From Bryobacteraceae bacterium (lineage in GTDB: Bacteria > Acidobacteriota > Terriglobia > Bryobacterales > Bryobacteraceae): a stretch of DNA of 64,000 bases. Location of the stretch: NCBI GenBank assembly GCA_025928545.1, contig JAICJH010000011.1, positions 1 to 64,000 on the forward strand, written 5' to 3'. The translations under genes were made by a program, and so were the position numbers. Each line of letters opens with the position of its first letter. Position 1 is the stretch's first letter. Positions 50,716 to 60,369 of the stretch are shown piece by piece. The notes beneath the pieces are model-generated. The model worked only from the letters and a program-made list of their open reading frames with translations, did no database searches and had not been told where the DNA came from.

Positions 50716-52911
50716 TCAGAAGCGCCATCTTAAGAGAACGGCTGCGTATGAGCGGGTCCTCACTCCCACGACCCGCTCATGCGCATTTGTTTCATTAGGC
50801 AACGCAAGTACCTCGGTAGTCTGTCCCGTATACCCATTGGCAAGCATGAAGTTGACCCCTGCGTCTAATCGTCCGTTCGCGAATGGGCGCGTAACCGCAC
50901 CACGGAATTCCCTCACAGGCGTGCTGACGAATCCATCGCCGAGCGGTTTGCGGCCGACTTCTTCAAATTCGCCGCGAGCCTGTAATTGCCATGGCAGGCG
51001 CTCGATACCGGCAACCACATCGAAAATCGTCCGTGGCGCTTCCGGAAGGGTTGCTCCAACCGCCAAATCGCGCGCGTCGGCTTTCGAGATAGACGATTGC
51101 AGCATCACCCGGTTGAACCGCCGCCGGGCCGTCACAGTGACATAACGATTCCGGCTTGGCCCCTCGTCAAACTGCAGGCCGGAATCGGGATCTATTTTCG
51201 CCACGGTTTGCTCTTGTGTGGTGCGCCCGCCTGTCACCGTGAAATCCGTTCCCCACAGCGTCTTCGACATCACCATTTGCCATGAATGCGCCCGGCTGAC
51301 TGGCGTCCCCCGCACAATACCACTTCCGATCCTCGGATCGTTGGCAATGAACGCCTGGCCAAAACTCAATGAAATCACCGGCAGGATCGATTTGCCCGGT
51401 GCAACCAGACTGACCGTTGCTTTCGGCGAGTCGACCGGCACCCAACGATGGAATGAATTCGCGGGATTTCCCCTGTCCTCGTTATCGAACTCGATCTGGT
51501 CCCGTCGCCAGCCAAGATGGTAATGGATCCAGCCGGCCATTCTCCCTTCGACCGCAGAGTAAAACGAAACGGAATTCAGCGTCACATTGTTGGACGTGAT
51601 TTGGCTGAACGGCCCATAGACAGTCCCGCTGCCTTCCGCATATCGATCCAGGTTTAAACGCCTGGGAGCTTCGCGCGAGTAATCGACGCCAGCCAGAATT
51701 GATAAATTCTCATCGAGCCGTTTCACATACTCGGCCTGGCTGGCGCCGGCGGTACGGAATTCGCTCTGGCGGATCAGGCCATCGCCGAAGTTCGAATAGA
51801 GCGACAGGTTATAGGTTCGAAAAAATCCGGACAGATGAAGATCGCCGCCTGCGCCAACATGCCAGATATCGTTGACAGCCACTTCGCCGGTGTGGGACTG
51901 ATCCTGCTGACGGCTGTCGATCGTGTCCGAAATGACTGGAGCATCGATTGGAATCAGGCCGGCGATCCCCGATTGCCCATAGTAACCGGCGCCGAACACA
52001 GTCAGAGTGTGCTTTCGAGCCGTGAAGACCCGATACCCATTCAATTTGAATTGCCGCCGGTGTTCCGGCGTGTTGAGAAAGCCATTTCCCCACGCGGTTT
52101 CAATGGCAATCCACGCATGTTTATCGGGATCGGACGGACCCCAGCCGGCAATCAGATCGACATCGTGCCCATCCACGCCCACGGAAAGAAATGGTTGTAT
52201 GCGCGGCGTGAAGCCGTAGGCCGCCGCGAGATTGACCGCATGATTCCCCTCGCGGATATTGAACGCTCCGCCATCGGTCTGCACTGTCTCCACCACCGCG
52301 GGAATGATCGCATTTGGATCGGCATAGCCGTTACCGTGCGCGTTGGCGGAGAGATTGTTGGGCACCAGGTAACTGCCCACCTGAAAGTACTGCGCGATGG
52401 ATTCGCCATGATCGCCGGCAACGCCAGGGGCAAAATACTGCGGCGCTTTGATTCCCCCGGATGCCGTCTCAACGGGAATACCCGGAATAGAGACCGGAAC
52501 TCCGGGCCTCCCGGCGCCGGAATCCAGCATATCGTTGCGGACGACAACATTCTGTCCCGGGTCCGGATTTAGAATGTCTCCGGCAAAGGCTCTGGCCGTC
52601 ACCGTAACCGAATCGTGAAACGCAATAGCGGCGGTGAAGGTGAGGTCGACATGCAGGCCTTCCGGCCTCACCGTCACACTTCTTTCCACCGGAGTGAAGC
52701 CTGGCAGCTCACTTCTCACTCTGTAGTCGTGCCCCTCTTCAACCTCCAGGCGGAACGTTCCGTCTGCGGCGCTGTGGGTGCTGTTACTTCCGCCTGCCGC
52801 CACGTTCGCTCCGGCCACGGGGCGGCCACCGGGATCGTATATTGTCCCCGTGATGACCGCCGCCGCAACCTGATAGCTCAGCAGAAGCCAGCAAAAGGCG
52901 ACGCGTTTCAT
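50716..52911 (-). CDS. TonB-dependent receptor with carboxypeptidase-regulatory-like domain
   Basis: 731 residues. A signal peptide (MKRVAFCWLLLSYQVAAA) is followed by a CarboxypepD_reg domain (ITGTIYDPGGRPVAGANVAAG), a plug-like region with VVRNDMLDSGAGRPGVPVSIPGIP and QTDGGAFNIREGNHAVNLAAAYG, and a beta-barrel ending in AAVLLRWRF with a terminal Phe. It is shorter than the receptor at 29457 and belongs to a different branch. It is the last gene of a three-gene unit, 23 bases after the TPR gene, suggesting a specific partner function. Confidence 0.88.
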   Translation of the reverse strand: MKRVAFCWLLLSYQVAAAVITGTIYDPGGRPVAGANVAAGGSNSTHSAADGTFRLEVEEGHDYRVRSELPGFTPVERSVTVRPEGLHVDLTFTAAIAFHDSVTVTARAFAGDILNPDPGQNVVVRNDMLDSGAGRPGVPVSIPGIPVETASGGIKAPQYFAPGVAGDHGESIAQYFQVGSYLVPNNLSANAHGNGYADPNAIIPAVVETVQTDGGAFNIREGNHAVNLAAAYGFTPRIQPFLSVGVDGHDVDLIAGWGPSDPDKHAWIAIETAWGNGFLNTPEHRRQFKLNGYRVFTARKHTLTVFGAGYYGQSGIAGLIPIDAPVISDTIDSRQQDQSHTGEVAVNDIWHVGAGGDLHLSGFFRTYNLSLYSNFGDGLIRQSEFRTAGASQAEYVKRLDENLSILAGVDYSREAPRRLNLDRYAEGSGTVYGPFSQITSNNVTLNSVSFYSAVEGRMAGWIHYHLGWRRDQIEFDNEDRGNPANSFHRWVPVDSPKATVSLVAPGKSILPVISLSFGQAFIANDPRIGSGIVRGTPVSRAHSWQMVMSKTLWGTDFTVTGGRTTQEQTVAKIDPDSGLQFDEGPSRNRYVTVTARRRFNRVMLQSSISKADARDLAVGATLPEAPRTIFDVVAGIERLPWQLQARGEFEEVGRKPLGDGFVSTPVREFRGAVTRPFANGRLDAGVNFMLANGYTGQTTEVLALPNETNAHERVVGVRTRSYAAVLLRWRF

Positions 52912-52934
52912 GATTTGGATCCTCGTGGGTTCGG

Positions 52935-54170
52935 TTAGTTGCTTGCGCGCAATCCGGAAGCAGCCATCGCACGAAGCAGCTCCATGGCGTCTCTCGAGTG
53001 CCGCGAGGCAGCGTCGTTCAGATACTTCGCCGCCTCATCGGCTCGCTTCAGATGCAGAGCGATCGATCCGGCATGAAACAAAAGCTTTGGATCTCTGACG
53101 CCCACACTCAGGGCCTTCTGCATGTGTTCGTCTGCCGCACGGTAATCTCCGGAGGCTGCCAGAGCCCACGCATACGCATCGAGAGTGAAAACATCATGCC
53201 GCCGTGCAATCTCACGCTGGGCCACTTCCAGGGCGCGCGACGCGTCGCCCGCGTGATCCACATAATAAAAGATCAATTCATGGTTGGAATTGTCCGTCAG
53301 GCCGGATTCCGCCAGCGACTGGGCTTCGAACTTCCGGAACGATGCCGCCGCTTCTTCGTCCTGCCCCGCGAGCGCCTGCGCCTCGGCCAACGCATACAGA
53401 TTCTCGGCATGGGGAGCTGCGGCGTACCGTTTTGCCAGTAATGTCACGGCATCGGCATATCGCGTCTGGGCGATCCGCACCTGGGCCAGTTGCGCCAGCG
53501 CGTAGTGATAGTCCGGAAACACACTGAGCGCAGTCACAGCGTAATTTTCGGCTCTCGTGAGATCGCCTTGTACGAGTTCCAGGTGTGCCATCTGTGTGTA
53601 CAGCCAGGCGCGGTCTTCGGTTTCCGAAAGGCCGGTGGAATCGTCTGCCATCTGCATCGCTTCAAGTGCGCCGGCCAGATTGCCATGCAGTTCGCGAAGG
53701 TAACCGGCCCGAACCAGCCCCGCGACGTTGCCGGGCCGTATATCCAGCATCCATTGCGCCGCGTTCACCGCCGCGGCATAATTCCCCAACTCCACGTTCG
53801 CATCCACCAGATAGCCATAAACCGAAAGATCGTCCGGAGACGTGTGGTTGAGCTTCGTCGCTGTCTCCAGAGCCTTCGCAAATTCGTGCCTGCCCAACTG
53901 GAGCCAGGTAACGGTCTTGAGCGCTTCGAAATTATCCGGCGCGAGCGCGAGAGATTTCTTCAGCGTCTCTTCGGCTTTTGTGTAATACGCGACGTCGGAG
54001 GTCTCGCGTGCCCGCCGCGCGTAAGCCATCGCCAGGCTGTTGTAGTAAGGTGCATGCTCCGGCTGGCCGGCTATTTTTGCAGTAGCCTGCTGGATCGCCA
54101 TCTCGGCCGGTGTGGCTGCGTATGCCCGGGCTGCCAACAGAATCGTGAGGAATGTCAGGGTCGTCTTCAT
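52935..54170 (-). CDS. Periplasmic TPR protein
   Basis: 411 residues with a signal peptide (MKTTLTFLTILLAARAYA). The rest is made of about eight to ten tetratricopeptide-like repeats (e.g. YYTKAEETLKKSLALAPDNFEAL, LETATKLNHTSPDDLSVYGYL, YADAVTLLAKRYAAAPHAENLYAL, RADEAAKYLNDAASRHSRDAMELL). TPR solenoids scaffold protein complexes. Flanked by the DUF4331 gene (61 bases) and the TonB receptor gene (24 bases) on the same strand, it may link the two outside the membrane. Confidence 0.87.
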   Translation of the reverse strand: MKTTLTFLTILLAARAYAATPAEMAIQQATAKIAGQPEHAPYYNSLAMAYARRARETSDVAYYTKAEETLKKSLALAPDNFEALKTVTWLQLGRHEFAKALETATKLNHTSPDDLSVYGYLVDANVELGNYAAAVNAAQWMLDIRPGNVAGLVRAGYLRELHGNLAGALEAMQMADDSTGLSETEDRAWLYTQMAHLELVQGDLTRAENYAVTALSVFPDYHYALAQLAQVRIAQTRYADAVTLLAKRYAAAPHAENLYALAEAQALAGQDEEAAASFRKFEAQSLAESGLTDNSNHELIFYYVDHAGDASRALEVAQREIARRHDVFTLDAYAWALAASGDYRAADEHMQKALSVGVRDPKLLFHAGSIALHLKRADEAAKYLNDAASRHSRDAMELLRAMAASGLRASN

Positions 54171-54231
54171 GTTTTTATCTCCTGATTGGCGGGGGCAGGC
54201 GGTCCTTGCCTGCCCCCGCGTTGCAGCGGTA

Positions 54232-55728
54232 TTAGTTGACGGGGCAGATGCCGTTCGGCTGCGGCGCGCAGCCCGCCTGTCCCGGGCCTTGATGAACGCT
54301 GTCCCGGCCGCTGTATGCCGCCGCCAGGAACGGGAACGTTTGCGATAACGGCGAACTGGATACGTTCACGCCATCGCCCAGCGGTGTCCCATACTTCGCC
54401 GGATCCGCAAGAATGCCGCCCACCGCGCGAAGCGCGATATCAAGCACGTCGTCGACCGGGCGACGGCCATTCGGAAATCCAGCCTGGTCTCCTGCGATAA
54501 AGCCAAGGCGCTTTTGGAACGCCGGCGCCGGCTGAATACCCGTATTGAGACGGAGCAGGTCAGCGATCGGCCCAGCGTCTTTCGGTCGGCAACCAGGGCA
54601 AATCGGCGCCATGTACTGAACCAAAGGCAGCAAATCAACCCGCGGAGCAGGTGGAACCGGCACTCCCAGACTAGCCAGAATCTGAGCTGCCAGGGGATTC
54701 AGGAAGAAATTGGCGAACTGCTTATCGTTCACCGGTTCGTCCATGCTGAAACGGTCCTTCGAGCCGGTGCCGATGATCGATTCGTTGATCAACGGATTAC
54801 CCATGCGCTGAACCTGAGCCCAGTTGCCTCCTCCGCCACCACGTTCGCCCAATACGCTTTGCCGGCGGCGCGAGGTAGTGGCATATGTCCCGATAACCGC
54901 GGCGGGGTCGCCTGCCGGATGGGTCTTACCATCGGCCGTGAGCATGGCGATCGGAATTTCCACCGCGATCGTATTCACGTTGAAGCCGGCCAGTGCGTTA
55001 GGTGCGTAATTGTTCCTGTCGTCTCCATCCACCAGCGCGCTGAGCACCGGTGCTGTGGCCGACTTCCTCATATTCAGTGAATCGAAAAAGCCGCCGAGAT
55101 CGATGAAGAACGGATCCGCCACCGTACCCGCAAACACGCGGACGCCGTTGTAAAGCGTATAAATACCCTTCTGCCGGAGCTGTCCGTACTGCGGCATAGT
55201 CCGGGGTCCGACATTGCTCGGAACCGCAAACAGTGTCTGATCGTCGGAGAGTACCTGTTTTCCTGACTTCGTCACCATCGTGACGCTGTAAGTCTGCCGC
55301 AGACTCAGACCTTCCGATCCCACGCCATCAAGGGCCGTGATCGGAGGGATACCCGCAAGGTTGCCGACGAATCCGGTGAACACGCCCGGGTTTCGGATCT
55401 CCGTCTTGAACCGAAACTGGAGCGTAATATCGGCGATCCCGTCATGATCGTTATCGACCTCCATTTCATAAAGCACGTTCGGATCGAACGGAAAATAGTT
55501 CGGCCCGTTCGAGGGCTCAAGAAACGGATCGACATTGAGAATCATGACGACTGTGTCGGGCTTTTCCGGACTCACGAACGCAAACCAGTCGGTGATGTCC
55601 GCTTTGTGGTCCAGTGCTGTTATGGGTGCTTCCCGATGGCTGGCAGCCACTGCGGGTGAAGTTGGAAACGCCAGCGCCGCGGTGGCAATGGCGAGTGCGG
55701 TGCGTGCAACGCTCTGTCTGACCTTCAT
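54232..55728 (-). CDS. Secreted DUF4331 protein
   Basis: 498 residues from the ATG at 55728, with AAAGGAG upstream; the frame to 55791 adds nothing recognisable. The signal peptide is followed at residues 30-35 by SHREAP, the mark of DUF4331 proteins, then ALDHKADITDWFAFVS, EVDNDHDGIADITLQFRF, SVDGDDRNNYAPNALAGF-like blocks and LGVPVPPAPRVDLLPLVQYMAP. The DNDHDGIAD segment is an EF-hand-like calcium loop. The function of DUF4331 is unestablished. It heads a three-gene minus-strand unit with TPR and TonB genes. Confidence 0.88.
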   Translation of the reverse strand: MKVRQSVARTALAIATAALAFPTSPAVAASHREAPITALDHKADITDWFAFVSPEKPDTVVMILNVDPFLEPSNGPNYFPFDPNVLYEMEVDNDHDGIADITLQFRFKTEIRNPGVFTGFVGNLAGIPPITALDGVGSEGLSLRQTYSVTMVTKSGKQVLSDDQTLFAVPSNVGPRTMPQYGQLRQKGIYTLYNGVRVFAGTVADPFFIDLGGFFDSLNMRKSATAPVLSALVDGDDRNNYAPNALAGFNVNTIAVEIPIAMLTADGKTHPAGDPAAVIGTYATTSRRRQSVLGERGGGGGNWAQVQRMGNPLINESIIGTGSKDRFSMDEPVNDKQFANFFLNPLAAQILASLGVPVPPAPRVDLLPLVQYMAPICPGCRPKDAGPIADLLRLNTGIQPAPAFQKRLGFIAGDQAGFPNGRRPVDDVLDIALRAVGGILADPAKYGTPLGDGVNVSSSPLSQTFPFLAAAYSGRDSVHQGPGQAGCAPQPNGICPVN

Positions 55729-55951
55729 GTTTAGTCTCCTTTGTGAAACAGGCCGGATTCGAATAATTCCGGGAGGGCTTTCAAGAAACACTACGAGCGT
55801 TCCCGATGACCCGGATTTAACTCCGGCACAATTTTTTCAACGGATCTGAACAGCGAAGATCAAAACGTTCGGTTCCGCTCTGATGGATTTAGGAGACAGA
55901 CGTGCAGGCGGACCTCACGTCGGAGGATACGTCCGGATCGGGAGTCCTCTC

Positions 55952-56362
55952 ATGGGTTTTACTAAAGCGCTCGGCCGCGCCGCATTTGGCGGCTTCTTTC
56001 TCTATAACGGGATCAATCATTTTCGCGATAGCGGGAATCTGGAAGGTTATGCCGCGTCGAAAGGCGTAGAATGCCCGCCGCTGGCCGTCAAAGGCTCCGG
56101 CGCCCTGCTCATCGCCTCAGGGTTGAGTCTGATGCTCGGTATCAGGCCGCGTCTCGGGGCCCTCGGAACAGTACTGTTTCTCGGAGCCGTATCCCCAAAG
56201 ATGCACGATTTCTGGAACCAGCATGATCCCGCGCAGAAGCAGAACGAGATGATTCACTTCTCGAAAAACATGGCCCTCTTAGGCGCAGCCGTCGCTCTGG
56301 CCGGCGATATTGACTGTGATGCCGAATGTAGTGCTGACTCCTGCGCAGTTGAGCGCTCCTGA
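55952..56362 (+). CDS. DoxX-family membrane protein
   Basis: 136 residues from the ATG at 55952, preceded by GGGAG about 8 bases upstream. Four hydrophobic segments are seen: LGRAAFGGFFLYNGINHF, the GSGALLIASGLSLMLGI helix, LGALGTVLFLGAV and FSKNMALLGAAVALAGDI. The pattern with YNGINHF and EMIHFSKNMALLGAAV is typical of DoxX/DoxD-like proteins, linked to redox balance in the membrane. The last residues carry three Cys (CDAECSADSC), an unusual tail. It is followed after 8 bases by the lipase maturation factor gene. Confidence 0.85.
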   Translation: MGFTKALGRAAFGGFFLYNGINHFRDSGNLEGYAASKGVECPPLAVKGSGALLIASGLSLMLGIRPRLGALGTVLFLGAVSPKMHDFWNQHDPAQKQNEMIHFSKNMALLGAAVALAGDIDCDAECSADSCAVERS

Positions 56363-56370
56363 CTTTCAGT

Positions 56371-57837
56371 GTGCCGATCTTTTCCATAGGCGATTATTCC
56401 CTGACCCGCCTCGTATTCCAGCGGAGTCTCGGAATCGTCTATTTCATCGCGTTCCTCTGCGCGCTGAATCAGTTCCGCCCGCTTCTCGGCGAACACGGCT
56501 TGCTTCCCGTTCCCGCCCTGGTGAAACGCATCTCATTTCGCGATTCACCCAGCCTGTTCTTTTTCGCACCGAATGATCGTGCTTTCGCAATGGCGGCGTG
56601 GCTTGGCCTGCTGTTGGCGTGTCTTGTAATCCTGGGCTTTGCGGATCGCTCTTCATCCTGGCTTAACGCGCTGATCTGGGGCGCGCTCTGGATTCTTTAT
56701 CTTTCTTTCGTGAACGTCGGCCAGACCTTCTACGCGTTTGGGTGGGAATCCATACTCCTGGAGGCTGGATTCTTTTCCATCTTTCTCGGCTCCAGGCAAA
56801 CCCAGACGCCGCTCATCGTTATTTACCTCCTGCGCTGGCTGGAGTTCCGCATCATGTTCGGCGCGGGACTGATCAAACTCCGCGGCGACCCCTGCTGGCG
56901 TGATCTTACCTGCCTCAACTACCACTACGAAACGCAGCCAATGCCCAACCCCCTCAGTTGGTACTTCCACACGGCTCCCGGCTGGACACAGCGCGCAGGG
57001 GTCGTATTCAATCACTTTGCCGAACTGGTGGTCCCCTTCTGCTATTTCCTGCCGCAGCCCATTGCCAGCATCGGTGCAATCCTCACAATTGTTTTCCAGG
57101 CCTTAATCTTTGCCAGCGGCAATCTCTCCTGGCTGAATTTCCTCACCATCGTACTCGCCATTCCCGCTATCGATGGCCGCTGGCTTGCGAGCATTCTTCC
57201 CATCCACCCGCTCCCCGTTCCGCAACCGCCTCCGCTGGTTTTTCGCGTGGCCGTTATCAGCCTCGCCGTTCTCATCTCATGGCTGAGTATCAACCCGGTT
57301 CGCAACATGCTGTCTCGCCGGCAAGTCATGAACACCAGCTACAACCCCTTTCATCTCGCAGGCACTTACGGAGCATTTGGCGGCATCACAAGGCAGCGGT
57401 TCGAAATTATCGTCGAAGGTACTTTGGATACCGAACTCACTTCCGCTTCCACCTGGCGCGAATACGAGTTTCGCGGCAAGCCTGGCGACCCGCAAAGGCT
57501 GCCCCCGCAGATTGCCCCGTACCACCTGCGTCTTGACTGGCTGATGTGGTTCGCGGCTATGTCGAGCTATCGCGACCATCCGTGGTTCGTAAACTTCATG
57601 GCCAAGCTTCTTCAGAACGATAAACCGGTGCTGAGTTTGCTCCGCACCAATCCATTTCCCGGCCCGCCTCCGAAATACGTCAGAGCGATTCTTTACGAGT
57701 ATCATTTCGCCGACCCCGAAACTCACGCCCGTACCGGCGCCTGGTGGGTCAGAACTCTGGTCGGCCGGTATTTTCCACCCATTTCTCTGGATGATCCGGA
57801 TTTTCGCCGCATCCTGTCGCAGCAGGGCTGGCTCTGA
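56371..57837 (+). CDS. Lipase maturation factor (LMF1-like) family membrane protein
   Basis: 488 residues; the start is a GTG at 56371, 8 bases after the DoxX stop. N-terminal half: several membrane helices (VFQRSLGIVYFIAFLCALNQF, LGLLLACLVILGFA, IWGALWILYLSFVNVGQTFYAFGWES). The C-terminal half includes FRIMFGAGLIKLRGDPCWRDLTCLNYHYETQPMPNPLSWYFH and, near the end, YEYHFADPETHARTGAWWVR, both typical of the LMF family. In vertebrates LMF1 is an ER membrane protein needed for folding of dimeric lipases; bacterial roles are undefined. It ends 3 bases before the oxidoreductase start. Confidence 0.9.
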   Translation: MPIFSIGDYSLTRLVFQRSLGIVYFIAFLCALNQFRPLLGEHGLLPVPALVKRISFRDSPSLFFFAPNDRAFAMAAWLGLLLACLVILGFADRSSSWLNALIWGALWILYLSFVNVGQTFYAFGWESILLEAGFFSIFLGSRQTQTPLIVIYLLRWLEFRIMFGAGLIKLRGDPCWRDLTCLNYHYETQPMPNPLSWYFHTAPGWTQRAGVVFNHFAELVVPFCYFLPQPIASIGAILTIVFQALIFASGNLSWLNFLTIVLAIPAIDGRWLASILPIHPLPVPQPPPLVFRVAVISLAVLISWLSINPVRNMLSRRQVMNTSYNPFHLAGTYGAFGGITRQRFEIIVEGTLDTELTSASTWREYEFRGKPGDPQRLPPQIAPYHLRLDWLMWFAAMSSYRDHPWFVNFMAKLLQNDKPVLSLLRTNPFPGPPPKYVRAILYEYHFADPETHARTGAWWVRTLVGRYFPPISLDDPDFRRILSQQGWL

Positions 57838-57839
57838 GG

Positions 57840-59231
57840 ATGCCGGTCGCTCGCTATCGCGAGGCCTTCGTCATTGGCTCCGGCCCCAACGGCCTCACCG
57901 CGGCCATCACTCTCGCTCGCGCCGGTCTCCCTGTCACGGTCCTCGAAGCACAGGCCACAATCGGCGGAGGTGCGCGATCGGCGGAGTTGACCCTGCCCGG
58001 TTTCATGCACGATATTTGTTCAGCCGTTCACCCGCTGGCTCTTGCCTCTCCCGCATTTCGTGAAATGCCGCTCGCCGATTTCGGACTGCAGTGGATTCAT
58101 CCTCCCGTGCCGCTGGCTCATCCACTAACCCTCAACCTTGCGGCCACGCTTGACGATCTCGATGACACCGCTCCGCTTTTTCGCGGTGCCATGCGCTATC
58201 TCAAAAAACACTGGGACGAGCTTGTCAAGGATGTCCTTGCGCCGCTGCACCTTCCGCGGCATCCTCGGGTTGCAGCTTGTTTTGGCATGCTTTCAGCCTT
58301 GCCGGCAAATCGAGTCGCCCGAGCAGTTTTCCGGACTTCTGCCGCGCGGGCGTTGTTCGCCGGCATCGCCGCGCATTCCGTCCTGCCGCTGGAAAAGCCC
58401 GGGTCCGCGGCCTTTGGATGGCTGCTGGGGCTCGCGGCCATGTCTGTTGGCTGGCCGATACCTCGCGGTGGTTCCCAGATGATCGCCAACGCGCTGGCTG
58501 CCTATTTGAATACTCTGGGCGGCCAGATCCATGCCGGACAGGAAATCAGATCGTTGGCTGAGCTTCCACCGGAGGCCCTGATCCTTTGTGATATCTCGCC
58601 TCGGCAGCTGTTGCGGATTGCCGGCGGCCTGCTGCCGGATCTTTATTCCCGAAAGCTCGAACGGTACCGCTACGGCCCCGGTGTATTCAAACTGGACTGG
58701 GCTCTCAGTGCCCCTATTCCGTGGCGAAATGCCGATTGCCGCAAAGCCGGCACCATCCACATTGGTGGTTCGCTGGAAGAAATTGCGGCTTCCGAGCGCG
58801 AGGCATGGGGCATGTCGCCTTCCAAACGCCCTTTCGTCTTGCTTGCACAGCCGAGTCTCTTCGACGCCAAGCGCGCGCCCGCAGGCAAGCACACCGCATG
58901 GGCTTATTGCCATGTCCCGAACGGTTCGGCAGAAGATATGACAGAGCCTATCGAGGCTCAGATCGAAAGGTTCGCCCCCGGATTTGCAGGCGTCATCATC
59001 GCCCGTCACAAAATGCCGCCGTCGGCTCTTCAGGCGCACAACGCCAACCTGATCGGAGGGGACATCGGCGGCGGCGCCGTGACCCTCGGTCAGCTGTTCC
59101 TGAGACCGACCTGCCACATGTATCGCACACCCTTGAACAACTTGTTCTTATGCTCCGCCTCTACTCCGCCAGGCGGAGGCGTACATGGGATGTGCGGTTA
59201 TCACGCTGCCCGGGTTGCACTCGCATCCTGA
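57840..59231 (+). CDS. Phytoene-desaturase-like FAD/NAD(P)-dependent oxidoreductase
   Basis: 463 residues. The Rossmann motif FVIGSGPNGLTAAITLARAG (about 10-29) is followed by the second FAD block LEAQATIGGGARSAEL, and the C-terminal GGGVHGMCGYHAARVAL. This places it in the PYROXD2/carotenoid-isomerase-like branch of amine-oxidase-fold proteins. No cyclase or carotenoid gene is near, so a role in pigment synthesis is not implied. The gene starts 3 bases after the LMF stop. Confidence 0.85.
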   Translation: MPVARYREAFVIGSGPNGLTAAITLARAGLPVTVLEAQATIGGGARSAELTLPGFMHDICSAVHPLALASPAFREMPLADFGLQWIHPPVPLAHPLTLNLAATLDDLDDTAPLFRGAMRYLKKHWDELVKDVLAPLHLPRHPRVAACFGMLSALPANRVARAVFRTSAARALFAGIAAHSVLPLEKPGSAAFGWLLGLAAMSVGWPIPRGGSQMIANALAAYLNTLGGQIHAGQEIRSLAELPPEALILCDISPRQLLRIAGGLLPDLYSRKLERYRYGPGVFKLDWALSAPIPWRNADCRKAGTIHIGGSLEEIAASEREAWGMSPSKRPFVLLAQPSLFDAKRAPAGKHTAWAYCHVPNGSAEDMTEPIEAQIERFAPGFAGVIIARHKMPPSALQAHNANLIGGDIGGGAVTLGQLFLRPTCHMYRTPLNNLFLCSASTPPGGGVHGMCGYHAARVALAS

Positions 59232-59279
59232 CCGCGCGCGCTTCCGGCGAACTGTATACTCGCCGAAGGGGGATTTGGC

Positions 59280-60308
59280 ATGAATCTGAACGTTCGGATG
59301 TTGTACTCGGGCTTTCTCTTAATGGCAGCCAACCTCTGTGCGCAGCAAACTCCGGCCAAACCGGCCCTAACCTGCACGCCGCTCACACAGGAACATGCGG
59401 ACGCCAGCGCCGGAACTCCGAACATCGGTCACGATGGGTCGCCGTTGCCTGGCATTCCCGCTCCCGATATCTCGCGCGGCTTCTCGGGAATTCCGCGCTC
59501 CGCTCAGCCCGCCCTCACCGCATCGCAGCGCCGGATTCAGGAATGCACTTATCACTTTGCGGAAGCCAACGCGGACATGCCTTACACACTGTTCGTTCCG
59601 TCAACCTACAACGCCGCGACGCCGTCGGCTCTGATCGTCGATCTTCACGGACTCAACATCACTCCGCTCCAGCAGATTCTCTTCGATGGCACAACGGATT
59701 TTGCCGAACGCTTCGGCTTTATCGTTCTGTCGCCAATGGGCTACAACGTGTCCGCCGGTTGGGGAGGCCGCGTCGGTGTTCCAGTCGCGACAGCCCAGCT
59801 CAAGCCCGGCACTGACGTCCGCTATTCAGCCAGCGAATTAGCCGAACTCGATGCCGTAACTGCGTTGAAATTAATACGCGCCACTTACAACATCGATAAG
59901 GACCGCATCTTTCTGATGGGCCATTCTCTCGGCGGTGCGGGCACTTATTATCTCGGCGGTAAATACAACGATGTCTGGGCCGGTCTGGCACCTGTCTCCG
60001 GAGCAACCGGCATCCCCGATGCCGCTGCGGCCGAACGCTACAAAGCCATTCCAATGCTGATCATGCACGGCGACAAGGATTCAATCGTGCCCGTGGTAAC
60101 CTCCCGCCGCACCGTCGCCGCTTTACAAGCCGTGGGTGCTCCCCATATCTATCTGGAATTTCCCGGCATGGATCACGAATTCTGGATCCGCCGCGGAGCC
60201 GTCCACATGGAAAAGGTCTTTCTGTTCTTCAGTCTGCTTTCGAAAAGCGCGAACCCCGGCTTCGTCACTCCGGATATGGCTCCGCCGCCGGTCTCGCGCG
60301 GCCGCTGA
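59280..60308 (+). CDS. Exported alpha/beta-hydrolase esterase (PHB depolymerase/LpqC-like)
   Basis: 342 residues with a signal peptide (MNLNVRMLYSGFLLMAANLCA). The catalytic set is visible: nucleophile Ser216 in GHSLGG, Asp267 in GDKDSIVP, His299 in GMDHEFW; the oxyanion block is DLHGLN. This resembles polyhydroxybutyrate depolymerase/feruloyl esterase (LpqC-type) enzymes. The first 90 residues, with several prolines and Cys32/Cys89, are an N-terminal extension. The neighbouring LMF gene may encode its folding partner. The gene lies 48 bases after the oxidoreductase gene. Confidence 0.87.
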   Translation: MNLNVRMLYSGFLLMAANLCAQQTPAKPALTCTPLTQEHADASAGTPNIGHDGSPLPGIPAPDISRGFSGIPRSAQPALTASQRRIQECTYHFAEANADMPYTLFVPSTYNAATPSALIVDLHGLNITPLQQILFDGTTDFAERFGFIVLSPMGYNVSAGWGGRVGVPVATAQLKPGTDVRYSASELAELDAVTALKLIRATYNIDKDRIFLMGHSLGGAGTYYLGGKYNDVWAGLAPVSGATGIPDAAAAERYKAIPMLIMHGDKDSIVPVVTSRRTVAALQAVGAPHIYLEFPGMDHEFWIRRGAVHMEKVFLFFSLLSKSANPGFVTPDMAPPPVSRGR

Positions 60309-60369
60309 CGCATCGAATCGCACTCCGCGGGGCCCACCTCTCGCGGTGCTGTTACCATCGGAATGAAGC

